Assembly (NCBI GenBank): GCA_034190085.1
Contig: JAXHTS010000052.1
Span: forward strand, 1-64,000
Origin: Spirochaetota bacterium
GTDB lineage: Bacteria; Spirochaetota; UBA4802; JAFGDQ01
Direction of reading: 5' to 3'
DNA: 64,000 nt
Shown: positions 36,359 through 46,010 of the stretch, piece by piece
Layout of the letters: each line of letters begins with the position of its first letter
Position numbering within the stretch: position 1 is the first letter of the stretch
Notes under the pieces: generated by a model
The model's database searches: none
The model's input: the letters and a program-made list of their open reading frames with translations, nothing else
Told to the model about the DNA's origin: nothing
Made by a program: the position numbers and the translations under genes

Positions 36359-37129
36359 ATGAAAGTTACAATAATCACAGTAGTATATAATGGTCAGGAT
36401 ACAATTCAAGATACTATAGAATCTGTTCTGACCCAAACTTATGAAAATATTGAATATATAATCATTGACGGCAATTCTAATGATGGAACGGTTGAAATTA
36501 TAAAATCATATGGCAAAAAGATTTCAAAGTTTATCAGCGAACCTGATAATGGAATTTATGATGCGATGAATAAGGGAATTGGGTTTGCTACGGGAGACTT
36601 GATTGGATTTCTAAATTCAGATGATTTATACTTAGATGCTTCTGTTATTGAAAAAGTTGTCAATACAATTGAATCCAATAAATCAAATAGCTGTTATGGT
36701 GATCTAATATATTTTGATAAAAATGATAATGACAAAATTATCAGAAACTGGCATTCTGACAATTATTACAATGGTATTTTTAAGAGAGGGTGGCATCCTC
36801 CTCATCCTACATTTTTTGTAAGAAAAAATATATATGAAAAATTTGGTAATTTCAATCTTGAATTTAAGATTGCTGCAGATTATGAATTAATGCTCAGGTT
36901 TTTAGAAAAATGTAACGTATCAACCTGTTATATACCAGAGACTCTTGTAAAGATGCGAATTGGTGGAACAAGCAATAGAAATATTAAGAATATTATTATT
37001 GCTAATATAGAATGTTATAAAGCTTGGAAAGTTAACAATTTACAATATAATCCGTTAATGTTTATTAGTAAACCATTATCAAAAATTCAACAATTTAATT
37101 ATAAAAAGAAATCGATTTGGAGCGCTTGA
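36359..37129 (+). CDS. Glycosyltransferase family 2 (WcaE-like)
   Basis: A 256-residue enzyme with [54 protein letters not shown] and [14 protein letters not shown] (the metal-binding SDD). [17 protein letters not shown] is the conserved segment following the core in this subgroup, and [13 protein letters not shown] is the catalytic region. It shares the [13 protein letters not shown] block with the protein at 21322. Its stop overlaps the start of the Gmd gene by one base. Confidence 0.88.
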   Translation: MKVTIITVVYNGQDTIQDTIESVLTQTYENIEYIIIDGNSNDGTVEIIKSYGKKISKFISEPDNGIYDAMNKGIGFATGDLIGFLNSDDLYLDASVIEKVVNTIESNKSNSCYGDLIYFDKNDNDKIIRNWHSDNYYNGIFKRGWHPPHPTFFVRKNIYEKFGNFNLEFKIAADYELMLRFLEKCNVSTCYIPETLVKMRIGGTSNRNIKNIIIANIECYKAWKVNNLQYNPLMFISKPLSKIQQFNYKKKSIWSA

Positions 37130-38292
37130 TGGATAAAAAAGCACTGATTACTGGTGTCACAGGACAGGATGGAGCTTATCTTTTAGAACTATTATTATCC
37201 AAGGGCTATGAGGTTCATGGTATAAAGAGAAGGAGTTCGCTTTTTAATACACATAGAATCGATCATATGTACAAAGATCCACATGAAGAGGATGTAAAAT
37301 TTTTCCTGCATTATGGCGATATGACAGATTCAACAAATCTGATAAGAATCATTCAGGAGGTTCAGCCTGATGAGATTTACAATCTTGCAGCTCAGTCTCA
37401 TGTGCAGGTATCCTTTGAAACCCCAGAATATACAGCAAATGCTGATGGCATAGGAACTCTCCGCTTATTGGAGGCAATACGCCTATTAGAACTTCAGGAC
37501 AAAACAAGATTCTATCAGGCTTCAACCTCTGAGCTTTATGGCAAGGTTCAGGAGACACCCCAGAAGGAGACAACACCATTCTATCCGCGCAGCCCATATG
37601 CGGCAGCTAAGCTTTATGCCTATTGGATCACAGTCAATTATCGTGAGGCATACAACATTTTTGCATGCAATGGAATACTTTTTAATCATGAAAGTCCTAT
37701 CCGCGGGGAAACATTTGTTACCAGAAAGATCACAAGAGCAGTTGCAAGGATTATTCTAGGCTTGCAAAAAAAATTATATTTAGGGAATCTAAATACTAAA
37801 AGGGATTGGGGACATGCAAGAGATTATGTTGAAGGAATGTGGCTGATTTTGCAGCAGGATAAACCTGATGATTATGTATTAGCATCAGGGGAAACACATT
37901 CGGTTCGCGAATTCGTTACAAAAACGTTTAATGAAGTAGGCATAGCAATAGAATGGCAGGGAAATGAAGAAGATGAAAAAGGGATTATATCTAACATTGA
38001 TTCGGATGTTCTAAAAAATTCTTTGAATAATTCGGATGATAATACTGAAATATTTACTTCTTATATTAAATCTGGGGACACAGTTGTTGAAGTAGATAAA
38101 CGATATTTTCGTCCCACAGAAGTTGACCTGCTTCATGGAGATGCAACAAAGGCCAGAAAGGAGCTTGGTTGGATACCCAAAACTTCGTTTGATGAATTGA
38201 TACAGGATATGATCAATGCAGATATTAAAGAGGCCAAAAAGGACATTCACCTTCTAAATGGTGGCTTCAGTGTTTTACAGAAAAAGGAATAG
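37129..38292 (+). CDS. gmd: GDP-mannose 4,6-dehydratase
   Basis: The protein has 387 residues from ATG 37129, which overlaps the previous stop by one base; the open frame extends 4 codons upstream. Motifs are [71 protein letters not shown], and [19 protein letters not shown] with the catalytic Tyr/Lys. [14 protein letters not shown] and [18 protein letters not shown] close it. It makes GDP-4-keto-6-deoxy-D-mannose. An acidic insert of about 25 residues precedes [12 protein letters not shown]. The central part is visibly less AT-rich than the neighbouring genes. Confidence 0.95.
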   Translation: MDKKALITGVTGQDGAYLLELLLSKGYEVHGIKRRSSLFNTHRIDHMYKDPHEEDVKFFLHYGDMTDSTNLIRIIQEVQPDEIYNLAAQSHVQVSFETPEYTANADGIGTLRLLEAIRLLELQDKTRFYQASTSELYGKVQETPQKETTPFYPRSPYAAAKLYAYWITVNYREAYNIFACNGILFNHESPIRGETFVTRKITRAVARIILGLQKKLYLGNLNTKRDWGHARDYVEGMWLILQQDKPDDYVLASGETHSVREFVTKTFNEVGIAIEWQGNEEDEKGIISNIDSDVLKNSLNNSDDNTEIFTSYIKSGDTVVEVDKRYFRPTEVDLLHGDATKARKELGWIPKTSFDELIQDMINADIKEAKKDIHLLNGGFSVLQKKE

Positions 38293-38358
38293 AACAATTC
38301 TCGATTCTTATTAATTAAAATGACCATCACCAAGAAATAAAAATAAAATATTAAGATA

Positions 38359-39519
38359 ATGAATAAAAATTCCAAAATATTTATTGCAGGTGGAACTGGA
38401 TTAGTAGGATCAGCAATTATCAGAAATCTATTATCAAAAGGATACAATAATTTAATATCGAGCTTTAATAGAAAAAAACCTCAAGAATATGAGAACTCCT
38501 TAATAAAATTTTATCCCATCAATATGATCTCTCAATTGGACGTGAATTCTTTTTTTGAGAAGGAAAGGCCTGAATATGTCTTTTTATCAGCTGCAAAAGT
38601 TGGAGGGATTGTTGCAAATAATACATACAAGGCTGACTTTATCTATGATAACATAATGATATCAAGCAATGTAATCCATGCATCATATAAATACGGAATC
38701 AAAAAATTACTCAATCTGGGATCCTCGTGTATCTATCCAAAATTATCACCTCAACCAATGAAAGAAGAGTATCTGTTAAGCGGAGCATTGGAACCTACAA
38801 ATGAACCCTATGCAATTGCAAAGATAGCAGCAATCAAAATGTGCAGATATTTTAATGAACAGTATGGAACGAATTTTATTTCAGTGATGCCTAGTAATCT
38901 TTATGGAACGAATGATAATTTTAATCTTGTTGATTCTCATGTGCTTCCAGCATTGATACGCAAATTCTACCTAGCAAAGCTCCTATCCCAAGAAGATTAT
39001 AAGAACATCAAAAATGATTTTCGCATTGCTGGCAATAGCAAACTTCACATAGACAACAAAACAGTTGTTATTGCTAATGACACATCTAAGGAAGATATGC
39101 TTCTTGCATTAAATTATTTTGGAATCAAAACTGATTCATTAAATGCTAATAATAATCAATATATTACAAATCAAATAAATGTCTCACTATGGGGTACAGG
39201 CACTCCATTCCGTGAATTCTTGTACGTTGATGATCTGGCAGATGCAGTTGTTTATCTAATGGAAAATTATGATTACAAGGATATAGGTGAGTTTATAAAT
39301 ATAGGATCAGGAATCGATCTTACAATCAAGGAACTTGCATCAATTGTGAAAAGAATTGTTGGTTTTACAGGAACTATCTCTTTTGATGTAAGCAAACCTG
39401 ATGGTACACCCAAAAAATTGCTGGATATATCGCATCTGAAATCATTAGGTTGGAGTCCATCTGTATCACTGGAGGATGGTATAACCAAAGTATATGATTG
39501 GTATAAAAATAGATCATGA
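38359..39519 (+). CDS. fcl: GDP-L-fucose synthase-like epimerase/reductase
   Basis: The 386-residue protein has IFIAGGTGLVGSAIIRNLL, LSAAKVGGIVANNTYKADF, NLGSSCIYPKLSPQPMKEEY, EPTNEPYAIAKIAAIKMC (Tyr/Lys pair) and PSNLYGTNDNFNLVDSHVL. It is about 60-70 residues longer than E. coli WcaG because of an insert between the HVLPALIRKF segment and SLWGTGTPFREFLYVDDLA. A similar insert is seen in some epsilonproteobacterial relatives. It converts the Gmd product to GDP-L-fucose (or a related sugar). It overlaps the next gene by 4 bases. Confidence 0.9.
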   Translation: MNKNSKIFIAGGTGLVGSAIIRNLLSKGYNNLISSFNRKKPQEYENSLIKFYPINMISQLDVNSFFEKERPEYVFLSAAKVGGIVANNTYKADFIYDNIMISSNVIHASYKYGIKKLLNLGSSCIYPKLSPQPMKEEYLLSGALEPTNEPYAIAKIAAIKMCRYFNEQYGTNFISVMPSNLYGTNDNFNLVDSHVLPALIRKFYLAKLLSQEDYKNIKNDFRIAGNSKLHIDNKTVVIANDTSKEDMLLALNYFGIKTDSLNANNNQYITNQINVSLWGTGTPFREFLYVDDLADAVVYLMENYDYKDIGEFINIGSGIDLTIKELASIVKRIVGFTGTISFDVSKPDGTPKKLLDISHLKSLGWSPSVSLEDGITKVYDWYKNRS

Positions 39520-40484
39520 AAAGAGCGCTTATTACAGGAATAACTGGTCAGGATGGATCTTATCTTGCAGATTTTCTACTGGATAAAGGCTATGAAGTGC
39601 ATGGCATAGTGAGGAGAGCGACAATTGAGGATGAGAGGAAACTTGCAAATATCAAACACATTCGTAAGGATATCAATCTGCACATATGTTCTCTTGAAAA
39701 CAGCCTTAATCTGATAAAAGTTATAACCGATGTAAAACCTGATGAACTCTACCATCTTGCAGCATCTAGCTTTGTGAGTTATTCATTTGAAGAAGAATTT
39801 TCAATTATAAACTTTAATTTTACTTCCACTCATTACATCCTAGCCACTCTTAAGGAGTTTGCACCTAACTGCCGAATCTATTATGCAGGTTCAAGTGAAA
39901 TGTTTGGCAATGTCGAAATCTCGCCTCAGAAAGAAGACACTCCCTTTAATCCTCGATCAGTGTATGGCATTTCAAAACTCTCGAGTTATCATCTAATGAA
40001 GAATTATCGCGAACAATATGGTCTATTTGCTTGTAATGGAATAATGTATAATCATGAATCGCCTCGCCGGGGATTTCAGTATGTTACGCGAAAGATAACA
40101 TCATCTGCTGCAAGAATAAAACGCAATCTACAGGACAGCTTATATCTAGGTAATATTGATGCAGTCCGAGATTGGGGATATGCACCTGATTATGTTGAAG
40201 CAATGTGGCTGATGCTGCAGCAAGAACAGGCAGATGATTATATAATTTCAACAGGCAGACTGCATTCTGTAAAAGAATTTCTTGAAATTGCCTTCAATTA
40301 TCTTGACCTCAATTACGAGGATTACGTAAAGATCGACAAAAAATTTTACCGCAGTTCAGAAAAAATTCCTCTTTGCGGTGACTACTCAAAGGCATTCAAT
40401 CTTTTAGAATGGAAACCACAAAAAAATTTCAAGAATATGATCATTGAAATGATTGAGCATGATATAAAAATCATTAATTATTGA
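39516..40484 (+). CDS. Second GDP-mannose 4,6-dehydratase-like enzyme
   Basis: A 322-residue SDR with ALITGITGQDGSYLADFLL, GIVRRATIEDERKLANI, HLAASSFVSYSFEEEF, AGSSEMFGNVEISPQKED, and SVYGISKLSSYHLMKNYRE with Tyr/Lys. It continues with RDWGYAPDYVEAMWLML and ends KNFKNMIIEMIEHDI. It is shorter than the gmd product at 37129 and lacks the acidic insert, so it belongs to a different Gmd subgroup, possibly with a different oxidation product or reductase partner. Two enzymes of one step in one operon suggest two distinct deoxyhexoses. Confidence 0.88.
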   Translation: MKRALITGITGQDGSYLADFLLDKGYEVHGIVRRATIEDERKLANIKHIRKDINLHICSLENSLNLIKVITDVKPDELYHLAASSFVSYSFEEEFSIINFNFTSTHYILATLKEFAPNCRIYYAGSSEMFGNVEISPQKEDTPFNPRSVYGISKLSSYHLMKNYREQYGLFACNGIMYNHESPRRGFQYVTRKITSSAARIKRNLQDSLYLGNIDAVRDWGYAPDYVEAMWLMLQQEQADDYIISTGRLHSVKEFLEIAFNYLDLNYEDYVKIDKKFYRSSEKIPLCGDYSKAFNLLEWKPQKNFKNMIIEMIEHDIKIINY

Positions 40485-40506
40485 ATTGACATTCAATGAT
40501 TTTTTG
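40480..40506 (+). terminator. Weak Rho-independent terminator after the GDP-sugar genes
   Basis: ATTGAAT (40480-40486) pairs with ATTCAAT (40491-40497) around a 4-base loop, followed by a run of T at 40500-40505. The stem is A/T only, so it is weak. It overlaps the stop codon of the second Gmd-like gene. Confidence 0.45.
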
Positions 40507-40563
40507 TTCAATACCGATTATTAAAACAGAGCAGCTGTCAATCAAAAACAAACCATAGAAATT

Positions 40564-41616
40564 ATGAAAAGTAGTTATATAATTCAAATTTTATTTTCTT
40601 TTCTTATATCTGTATCTTTAATACCAGTAATTATATATCTATCAAAAAAATTCAATTTCTATGATCAAGTTAATGAAAGAAAAATACACAATGGCAATAT
40701 AAGCAGATTGGGAGGTTTAGGGATATTCATAGGTTTTATTATTCCTTTTATAATTATTGCTCTAAATAATGCCCCTTTTCAATTCAATATTATTATATAT
40801 CTTATTGCAATTTTTATAGCCTTTTTAACAGGATTTGTAGATGATCTATGGAACATAAGAGCCAGATATAAATTGATCCTTCAAATTATTTCAGGGTTAT
40901 TAGTAACTCAATCTGGATTACTTTTTGATCGGTTAATATTTTATAACATCATATCAATAGAATTTGGCATCTTTTCGAATATTATTACAGTATTATGGAT
41001 AGTGATGTTTATGAATGCAATAAATCTTATTGATGGTATGGATGGTCTTGCATCTGGGATAGTATTCATTGCAAATATCTTTATTCTTTTAATTGCTATT
41101 TTCTATAATAATCACTTAATTATTCAAATTTCGATTATTCTTGGTGGAGCAATCCTTGGATTTTATATTTTCAATTTTCCTCCTGCAAAAATATTCATGG
41201 GTGATGGTGGGGCATATTTTCTTGGTTTTTTATATGCAACATTGCCTCTAATGGGTATTAAAAAAAGTTCTGTTGCAACTCTATTTTTAATTCCATTTAT
41301 CCTGCTTCTTATCCCAATAGGAGATATTGCGCGTGTAATTTTTATAAGATGGAGAGACGGAAATAATATATTTCTTGCAGATAAGAATCATCTTCATCAT
41401 AGACTACAGAATTTAGGTTTTACAAACAGGGGCATACTGTTTGTTATATATGGTTACACTATTATACTTGGATTGACATCAATTCTTCTGCTTTATATTG
41501 AACCAAAATATTCTCTAATCCTTTTTTTAATTATCTCCCTTCTGGTACTACTCACTTTTTATATTTTCCATCATGTTGAAAATCTAATCGAAAAAAAAGA
41601 TCATAATAAAGAATGA
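40564..41616 (+). CDS. WecA/MraY-family undecaprenyl-phosphate sugar-1-phosphate transferase
   Basis: A 350-residue membrane enzyme with about 10-11 helices. RKIHNGNISRLGGLGIFIGF, FVDDLWNIRARYKLILQI (the DDxxD-like site), NAINLIDGMDGLASG and KIFMGDGGAYFLGFLYATLP are the polyprenyl-phosphate transferase landmarks. HLHHRLQNLGFTNRG is the HxHH-like loop that separates WecA from MraY, placing it in the WecA/TagO/WbpL group. It starts repeat-unit synthesis by linking a sugar phosphate to undecaprenyl phosphate. It overlaps the ligase gene by 4 bases. Confidence 0.9.
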   Translation: MKSSYIIQILFSFLISVSLIPVIIYLSKKFNFYDQVNERKIHNGNISRLGGLGIFIGFIIPFIIIALNNAPFQFNIIIYLIAIFIAFLTGFVDDLWNIRARYKLILQIISGLLVTQSGLLFDRLIFYNIISIEFGIFSNIITVLWIVMFMNAINLIDGMDGLASGIVFIANIFILLIAIFYNNHLIIQISIILGGAILGFYIFNFPPAKIFMGDGGAYFLGFLYATLPLMGIKKSSVATLFLIPFILLLIPIGDIARVIFIRWRDGNNIFLADKNHLHHRLQNLGFTNRGILFVIYGYTIILGLTSILLLYIEPKYSLILFLIISLLVLLTFYIFHHVENLIEKKDHNKE

Positions 41617-42878
41617 AATTGGATGTTTTAAAAGATAGAAGCAATCTGTTTTTGTTTGTACTGGGAGTTATATCAAGCACTGCTCTTCTTCCTGAATTAG
41701 ATATCCCATACCTGAAGGTTGACCTGTTTAATCTCACAGCACCTATGGCTGGCCTTTTCTTGATAGCATATAACTATAAAACAATAAAAAATTCTGTCTC
41801 TATATATAAAAAAGAATTTGTCCTTATTTTCCTCTTTTTGTTAGTACTTTTTCTTTCATCAATATCAAGTTATGATAGTAGAATAGCTATTAAGCATTAT
41901 GTGAAATATTTTGAGGTAATTATTGTTTTTTTTGGAATCGTTTTCTACATTGAATCTGATGAAGATGTAAAAGCAATTTTCAGATTTTATCTATCATCTG
42001 TTATCTTTCTTGCGTTGGTTGCAATTTTAATCTATATTTTCCCAAATTTCTTTAAGAACATTCTCTTTGTACATAAAATCGGTCTTCAATTTCTTCCTAG
42101 AAATGAATCACTAATGTCAAATCCCAATGTATACGGCGTATTTTCTGCAGTTATTTGTATTACTTCATTGACTTTATTAAAAGAAAAGTTTATATCAAAG
42201 AACTTTGCAATTTTATCCCTGATAGCTTCTGTATTTGGAATATTAGCTGCAGGCAGTTTAAATGGATTTTTCACAATTATGGTCTGTTTATGCTTATTCT
42301 TATACATTTCACAGTTATCAATTATAAACAAAATTATACTCATTACAGGAAGTTGTGCAGCAGTTATACTCCTACTCCTTACTATTCTTTTTTTCATAAG
42401 AGGACAATTAGATAATAGAATAAATATTCAGGGAGCTTACAATAGCATATTTCATGGCTCATTAACACCCAGATTAGAGCTATGGAAAGGGGTGATAAAG
42501 TCTCTTAATGATACTCCATTTTTAGGTACTGGTCCATCAGTATATAATCACTATTTTAATAAATATACAAAATTAACTGGACAGGATGAAAAAAATATTA
42601 TTGGAGCATACAACTCTCATAATTTATTTCTACAAATATTAGCTGAATCTGGAATTATTGGCTTTGCGATTTTTTTATCTATTTTTATTTTAATTTTTAG
42701 ACTATTTAAAAAAAGAAAATATTATATAGCCATTCCATTTTTAGCACTTCTTTTTGGTCAGTTATTCGATTGTATAGTGTATGACTATTTTTTCCTTGTT
42801 TTCTTCATCTCTTTGCTTGCCATTGCTATATACGAAAACAGAAAATGCGATGAGAACGCGCAAATAAAATCTACATAA
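41613..42878 (+). CDS. O-antigen ligase/polymerase family membrane protein (WaaL-like)
   Basis: This 421-residue protein has about 11-12 membrane helices and a large loop at about residues 270-335. The Wzy_C signature is present: TPRLELWKGVIKSLNDTPFL, GTGPSVYNHYFNKY and the conserved SHNLFLQILAESGIIG (His in SHN). The SHNxxLxxxxExGxxG pattern marks O-antigen ligases and related polymerases. The island has another polymerase-like protein at 19990, so this one may be the ligase. It is the last gene of the island. Confidence 0.85.
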   Translation: MKLDVLKDRSNLFLFVLGVISSTALLPELDIPYLKVDLFNLTAPMAGLFLIAYNYKTIKNSVSIYKKEFVLIFLFLLVLFLSSISSYDSRIAIKHYVKYFEVIIVFFGIVFYIESDEDVKAIFRFYLSSVIFLALVAILIYIFPNFFKNILFVHKIGLQFLPRNESLMSNPNVYGVFSAVICITSLTLLKEKFISKNFAILSLIASVFGILAAGSLNGFFTIMVCLCLFLYISQLSIINKIILITGSCAAVILLLLTILFFIRGQLDNRINIQGAYNSIFHGSLTPRLELWKGVIKSLNDTPFLGTGPSVYNHYFNKYTKLTGQDEKNIIGAYNSHNLFLQILAESGIIGFAIFLSIFILIFRLFKKRKYYIAIPFLALLFGQLFDCIVYDYFFLVFFISLLAIAIYENRKCDENAQIKST

Positions 42879-43220
42879 TTTTTGAGTTTGTGTCATTAGA
42901 TTTTATATGCACAAGACCGCTTTTAGTGCTTTGAGAGCCTCTGGAAAAATTGAGTATTTATTGTTTTGTTATCACATCATTGGTCGCCAATATAATGACC
43001 TCCTTTATATTTATTTTTATAAATTTATGGACAATGATCATGGTAGTGTTTTTGAATAATAGTCGAGAAGATTGTTGTTATAATAATTACAGTTGGTGGT
43101 ATCATTCGTGAGAAATAATTGTCGCTTGACAAGTTGAATATAATGAATGAGATGATGCCGAATGGATAAGTGAGTATACTGAAAGTGTTAATTCAAAATT
43201 AAATTTTTCTGAACTGAAAA
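42879..43220. other. Non-coding boundary at the right end of the polysaccharide island
   Basis: No gene, RNA or insertion-sequence end is recognisable in these 342 bases. They separate the last polysaccharide gene from a run of lipoprotein and housekeeping genes whose codon use looks less AT-rich. Scattered -10 like hexamers are present but none has a convincing -35 partner. Confidence 0.5.
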
Positions 43221-44174
43221 ATGCAAAAATCTATTAACAAATCGTTTCACCTTATCTTAATCATTATATTTTCAGTTATTTTAATTAGCTGTTCTTCACA
43301 GAAGAGAGACACAAGAATCATTGAACCATTCTTTGGTGATGATAAATATGTTATTTGGGTTCATTCTGATATCCAACCACGGGACAAAAAGGAGTGGTAT
43401 CATTATGAGTTGGCTGTAAAGGATATAAGAGATAATTTCAGGGATGTTGATATGGCAATTATTGCGGGTGATATTATTCATTATTCAAGAACACCTCATG
43501 TATATGAATGGTTTTTAAGAACAAGAAATGAATTATCGATAAAATACTGGTATGAGATAGCAGGTAATCATGAGGCAAAGGATTATGCTAATTATGATAG
43601 ATATATAAATAAACCGTTATGTTACTCTGTGCGAGTTGGAAATATCCTCATTTTATTGATGTCGGATGAAAAGAATAGCCCTCCGCAAGATATATCAGAT
43701 GATACTTATGTATGGTGGAAGAATTATGTAATAAACAATCAAAATTGTATAATCATTACAGTGACTCATGCCTATCTTGAGCAGAGCAATCTTTTTGGAA
43801 GCTGGATCTCCAGTAGAAATATAATTGGTTCAGGGAGATTTGCCGATGTATTAAAGCAATATAAAGTAGATGTTTGGATTGCAGGTCACACACATTGGCC
43901 AAATTATCTACCTGGAAACGCAAAGGTATCAGAAGAGTTGAATAACACTCTTTTTGTCAATGTTGCGGCAATAAGAAAGGATATTATAAACTATGTGGCA
44001 TCTAGGATTTTTATCTTTACAAAAGGTTCGGGTAATTTATTAATAAGGAATAGGAATCACGAAAAGAATAGCTATGATGAATGGCTTGATATAAATCATC
44101 CCCTGAGTCATAAATTTATTTGGGATGGATCGCCTCCTTCTCAAATAGAGGGGAGGAATACAGTTTTGAATTAA
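43221..44174 (+). CDS. Calcineurin-like metallophosphoesterase, lipoprotein
   Basis: A 317-residue protein. The N-terminus has a hydrophobic signal with lipobox LISC at Cys24, so it is probably a lipid-anchored envelope protein. The metallophosphatase motifs follow in order: VHSDIQPRDKKEW, AIIAGDIIHYSRT, YEIAGNHEAKDYA, ITVTHAYLEQ and VWIAGHTHWPNY (final GHTH). All metal ligands appear to be present. The substrate is unknown. It is followed by another predicted lipoprotein, and the two may be one transcript. Confidence 0.85.
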   Translation: MQKSINKSFHLILIIIFSVILISCSSQKRDTRIIEPFFGDDKYVIWVHSDIQPRDKKEWYHYELAVKDIRDNFRDVDMAIIAGDIIHYSRTPHVYEWFLRTRNELSIKYWYEIAGNHEAKDYANYDRYINKPLCYSVRVGNILILLMSDEKNSPPQDISDDTYVWWKNYVINNQNCIIITVTHAYLEQSNLFGSWISSRNIIGSGRFADVLKQYKVDVWIAGHTHWPNYLPGNAKVSEELNNTLFVNVAAIRKDIINYVASRIFIFTKGSGNLLIRNRNHEKNSYDEWLDINHPLSHKFIWDGSPPSQIEGRNTVLN

Positions 44175-44226
44175 GCATTTATTTATAGATTCAAATCACT
44201 AAGATCCAATAGATATAGTTTAAACC

Positions 44227-45289
44227 ATGATTAATATATTATTCGATATTATAGTTAAACTACTTATTATTCTTTTTTTATTTAGTTCGTGTTCAGATGA
44301 TGATTCAGATGATACTGTTTTCTCATATTTTGAGCAGTTTAGAATAAAATCACTGTCATCCACAGCTGAATTCCTTTTTGTTTTTAATAGAGATACTAAT
44401 ACTAGTCGAACTGAGATTTACTCAATGGATCGCAATGGAGAGGGTGTAACCCGTATTGCCTACACTGAAGAACACCATTTTATTATGGGAGTTGATCCGG
44501 TGCGACGATACCTTGTCTGCTCACGCTCTGAGGAGGATACGAATGATAATGGCGAATTGGATGATTGGGATAGAAGATCCCTTTGGATAATTGATTTAAT
44601 TACAAAGAATGAAGTCCGTCTTACTGATTTAGAAAATCATTGCTGAGGGAGATAGTTTCTCCCCTGACAGCGAATGGATTGTGTTTCTTATGAAGTTTCC
44701 AGATGAAGAGAGTGATATATACAAAATAAGGGTCAATGGATCGAGTTTAACCAATCTCACAAAAACATCTTATGTGATTGAGGGTGATCCTAGCTGGTCA
44801 TCCGATGGGGAATCCATTGTATATAGCTCTTTTGATGCAATAACGCCAAGATTCGTGATTAAAAAGATGGATGTTCTGGGTGGCAAAATAGAGACTATTT
44901 ATGATGGTGGGGAGGGTGTCTCTACTCCTGCCTTCCCGCCTGGCAATTATGATCCATGCTATAGCCCTGATGGTCAATGGATAGTATTTGAGCGGCCAGT
45001 AGAGTATAATGGAGAGAATTGGGGAAGTGGTATCTGGCATATATTTAAAATAAACATAGATGGGCGTGGACTAATAGATTTAATTCTGATTGGAGATCAT
45101 AGCGATCGTGCAGAATATCTTCCATCCTTTTCGCCTGATGGAGATTTTATTGTCTTCGGTTCATTCTATGAGGCAGATCCTCTTCCTCAAAGTCATGATG
45201 ATATATTTAGAATAGATGCCAATGGAGATGCATTGACTAGATTAACTGATAACCCAGCTAGTGATAAATATCCGGTATGGATCCCTTAA
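44227..45289 (+). pseudogene. TolB-like beta-propeller lipoprotein, frameshifted
   Basis: The first part (44227-44646) has a signal with lipobox FLFSSC at Cys22, then TEIYSMDRNGEGVTRIAY and LWIIDLITKNEVRLTDL. It stops just after LENH. In the next frame the text continues without a gap from about 44640: AEGDSFSPDSEWIVFLMKF, IYKIRVNGSSLTNLTKTSY, PSWSSDGESIVYSSFDA and later repeats SPDGQWIVFERPV and SPDGDFIVFGSFYE. These are WD40/TolB-type PD40 repeats. One inserted base near 44640 explains the break. Together the parts make about 354 residues. It may be a real pseudogene or a sequencing error. Confidence 0.8.
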
Positions 45290-45467
45290 TAGTCTTTACT
45301 TCTTGACTTTTTGACTTTTTTATAAAAATTAAAGGAATGGCTGGCAATCAAGGGATAGGTTCATACTAACTGTTTTTCTATATACTACTTCTGCTGATTT
45401 AATGGGAGACTTCGCCTCTTCTATGTGTTAAGAGTATTAATTAAATATAAGCATAAGGTTTAAGTGA

Positions 45468-45992
45468 ATGTACATACCTGAAGAGAATAGAGGATCAGTC
45501 TTTATTCGGTTAACAAAGGTAATTATGCTTGTTACGGGCCTAGTCTTGGGTCTTTTCATTGCGAGGATATTCATTATCCCTTTTACTGTTCTCAACGAAT
45601 CGATGTCTCCAAATCTGAAAAGGGGGGATATCGTTTATGTGCTAAGGCACATAACGCCTGCTGTGGGGGATATTATTTTATTCAATAGCCCTGTGGAGCC
45701 AGATAGGGTATTATTAAAAAGAGTAATTGCCAAGGAGGGGGATACAATTGAGATTAGTAGGAAAAAAATATATAAAAACAGTCAGGAATTTAAATCTGAT
45801 TGGGAGGTCCTTTCTAATGATGATAGGATATTTCCTATGAATTTTTCATATAGGGATAACATGCAAGCGATGAGGTTGAAGAGGAATGAATTCTTCGTGT
45901 TAGGGGATAACATTGATTATAGCTTTGACAGCAGAACCTTCGGAGCGATCAACAAGGACGCGGTGATTGGTAAGGTTATTTTTAAGAAATAG
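45468..45992 (+). CDS. lepB: Signal peptidase I
   Basis: The 174-residue protein has a single N-terminal membrane helix (about residues 15-37). Ser45 in LNESMSPNLKRGDIVY is the catalytic serine and Lys84 in RVLLKRVIAKEGDTIEI is the general base. The C-terminal box FFVLGDNIDYSFDSRTFGAI is the conserved GDNxxxSxDSR region. It cleaves signal peptides of exported proteins on the outer face of the inner membrane. It is short, close to the size of Gram-positive and spirochaetal forms. It ends 18 bases before the next gene. Confidence 0.93.
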   Translation: MYIPEENRGSVFIRLTKVIMLVTGLVLGLFIARIFIIPFTVLNESMSPNLKRGDIVYVLRHITPAVGDIILFNSPVEPDRVLLKRVIAKEGDTIEISRKKIYKNSQEFKSDWEVLSNDDRIFPMNFSYRDNMQAMRLKRNEFFVLGDNIDYSFDSRTFGAINKDAVIGKVIFKK

Positions 45993-46010
45993 GATGTTCT
46001 GGATTATTAG

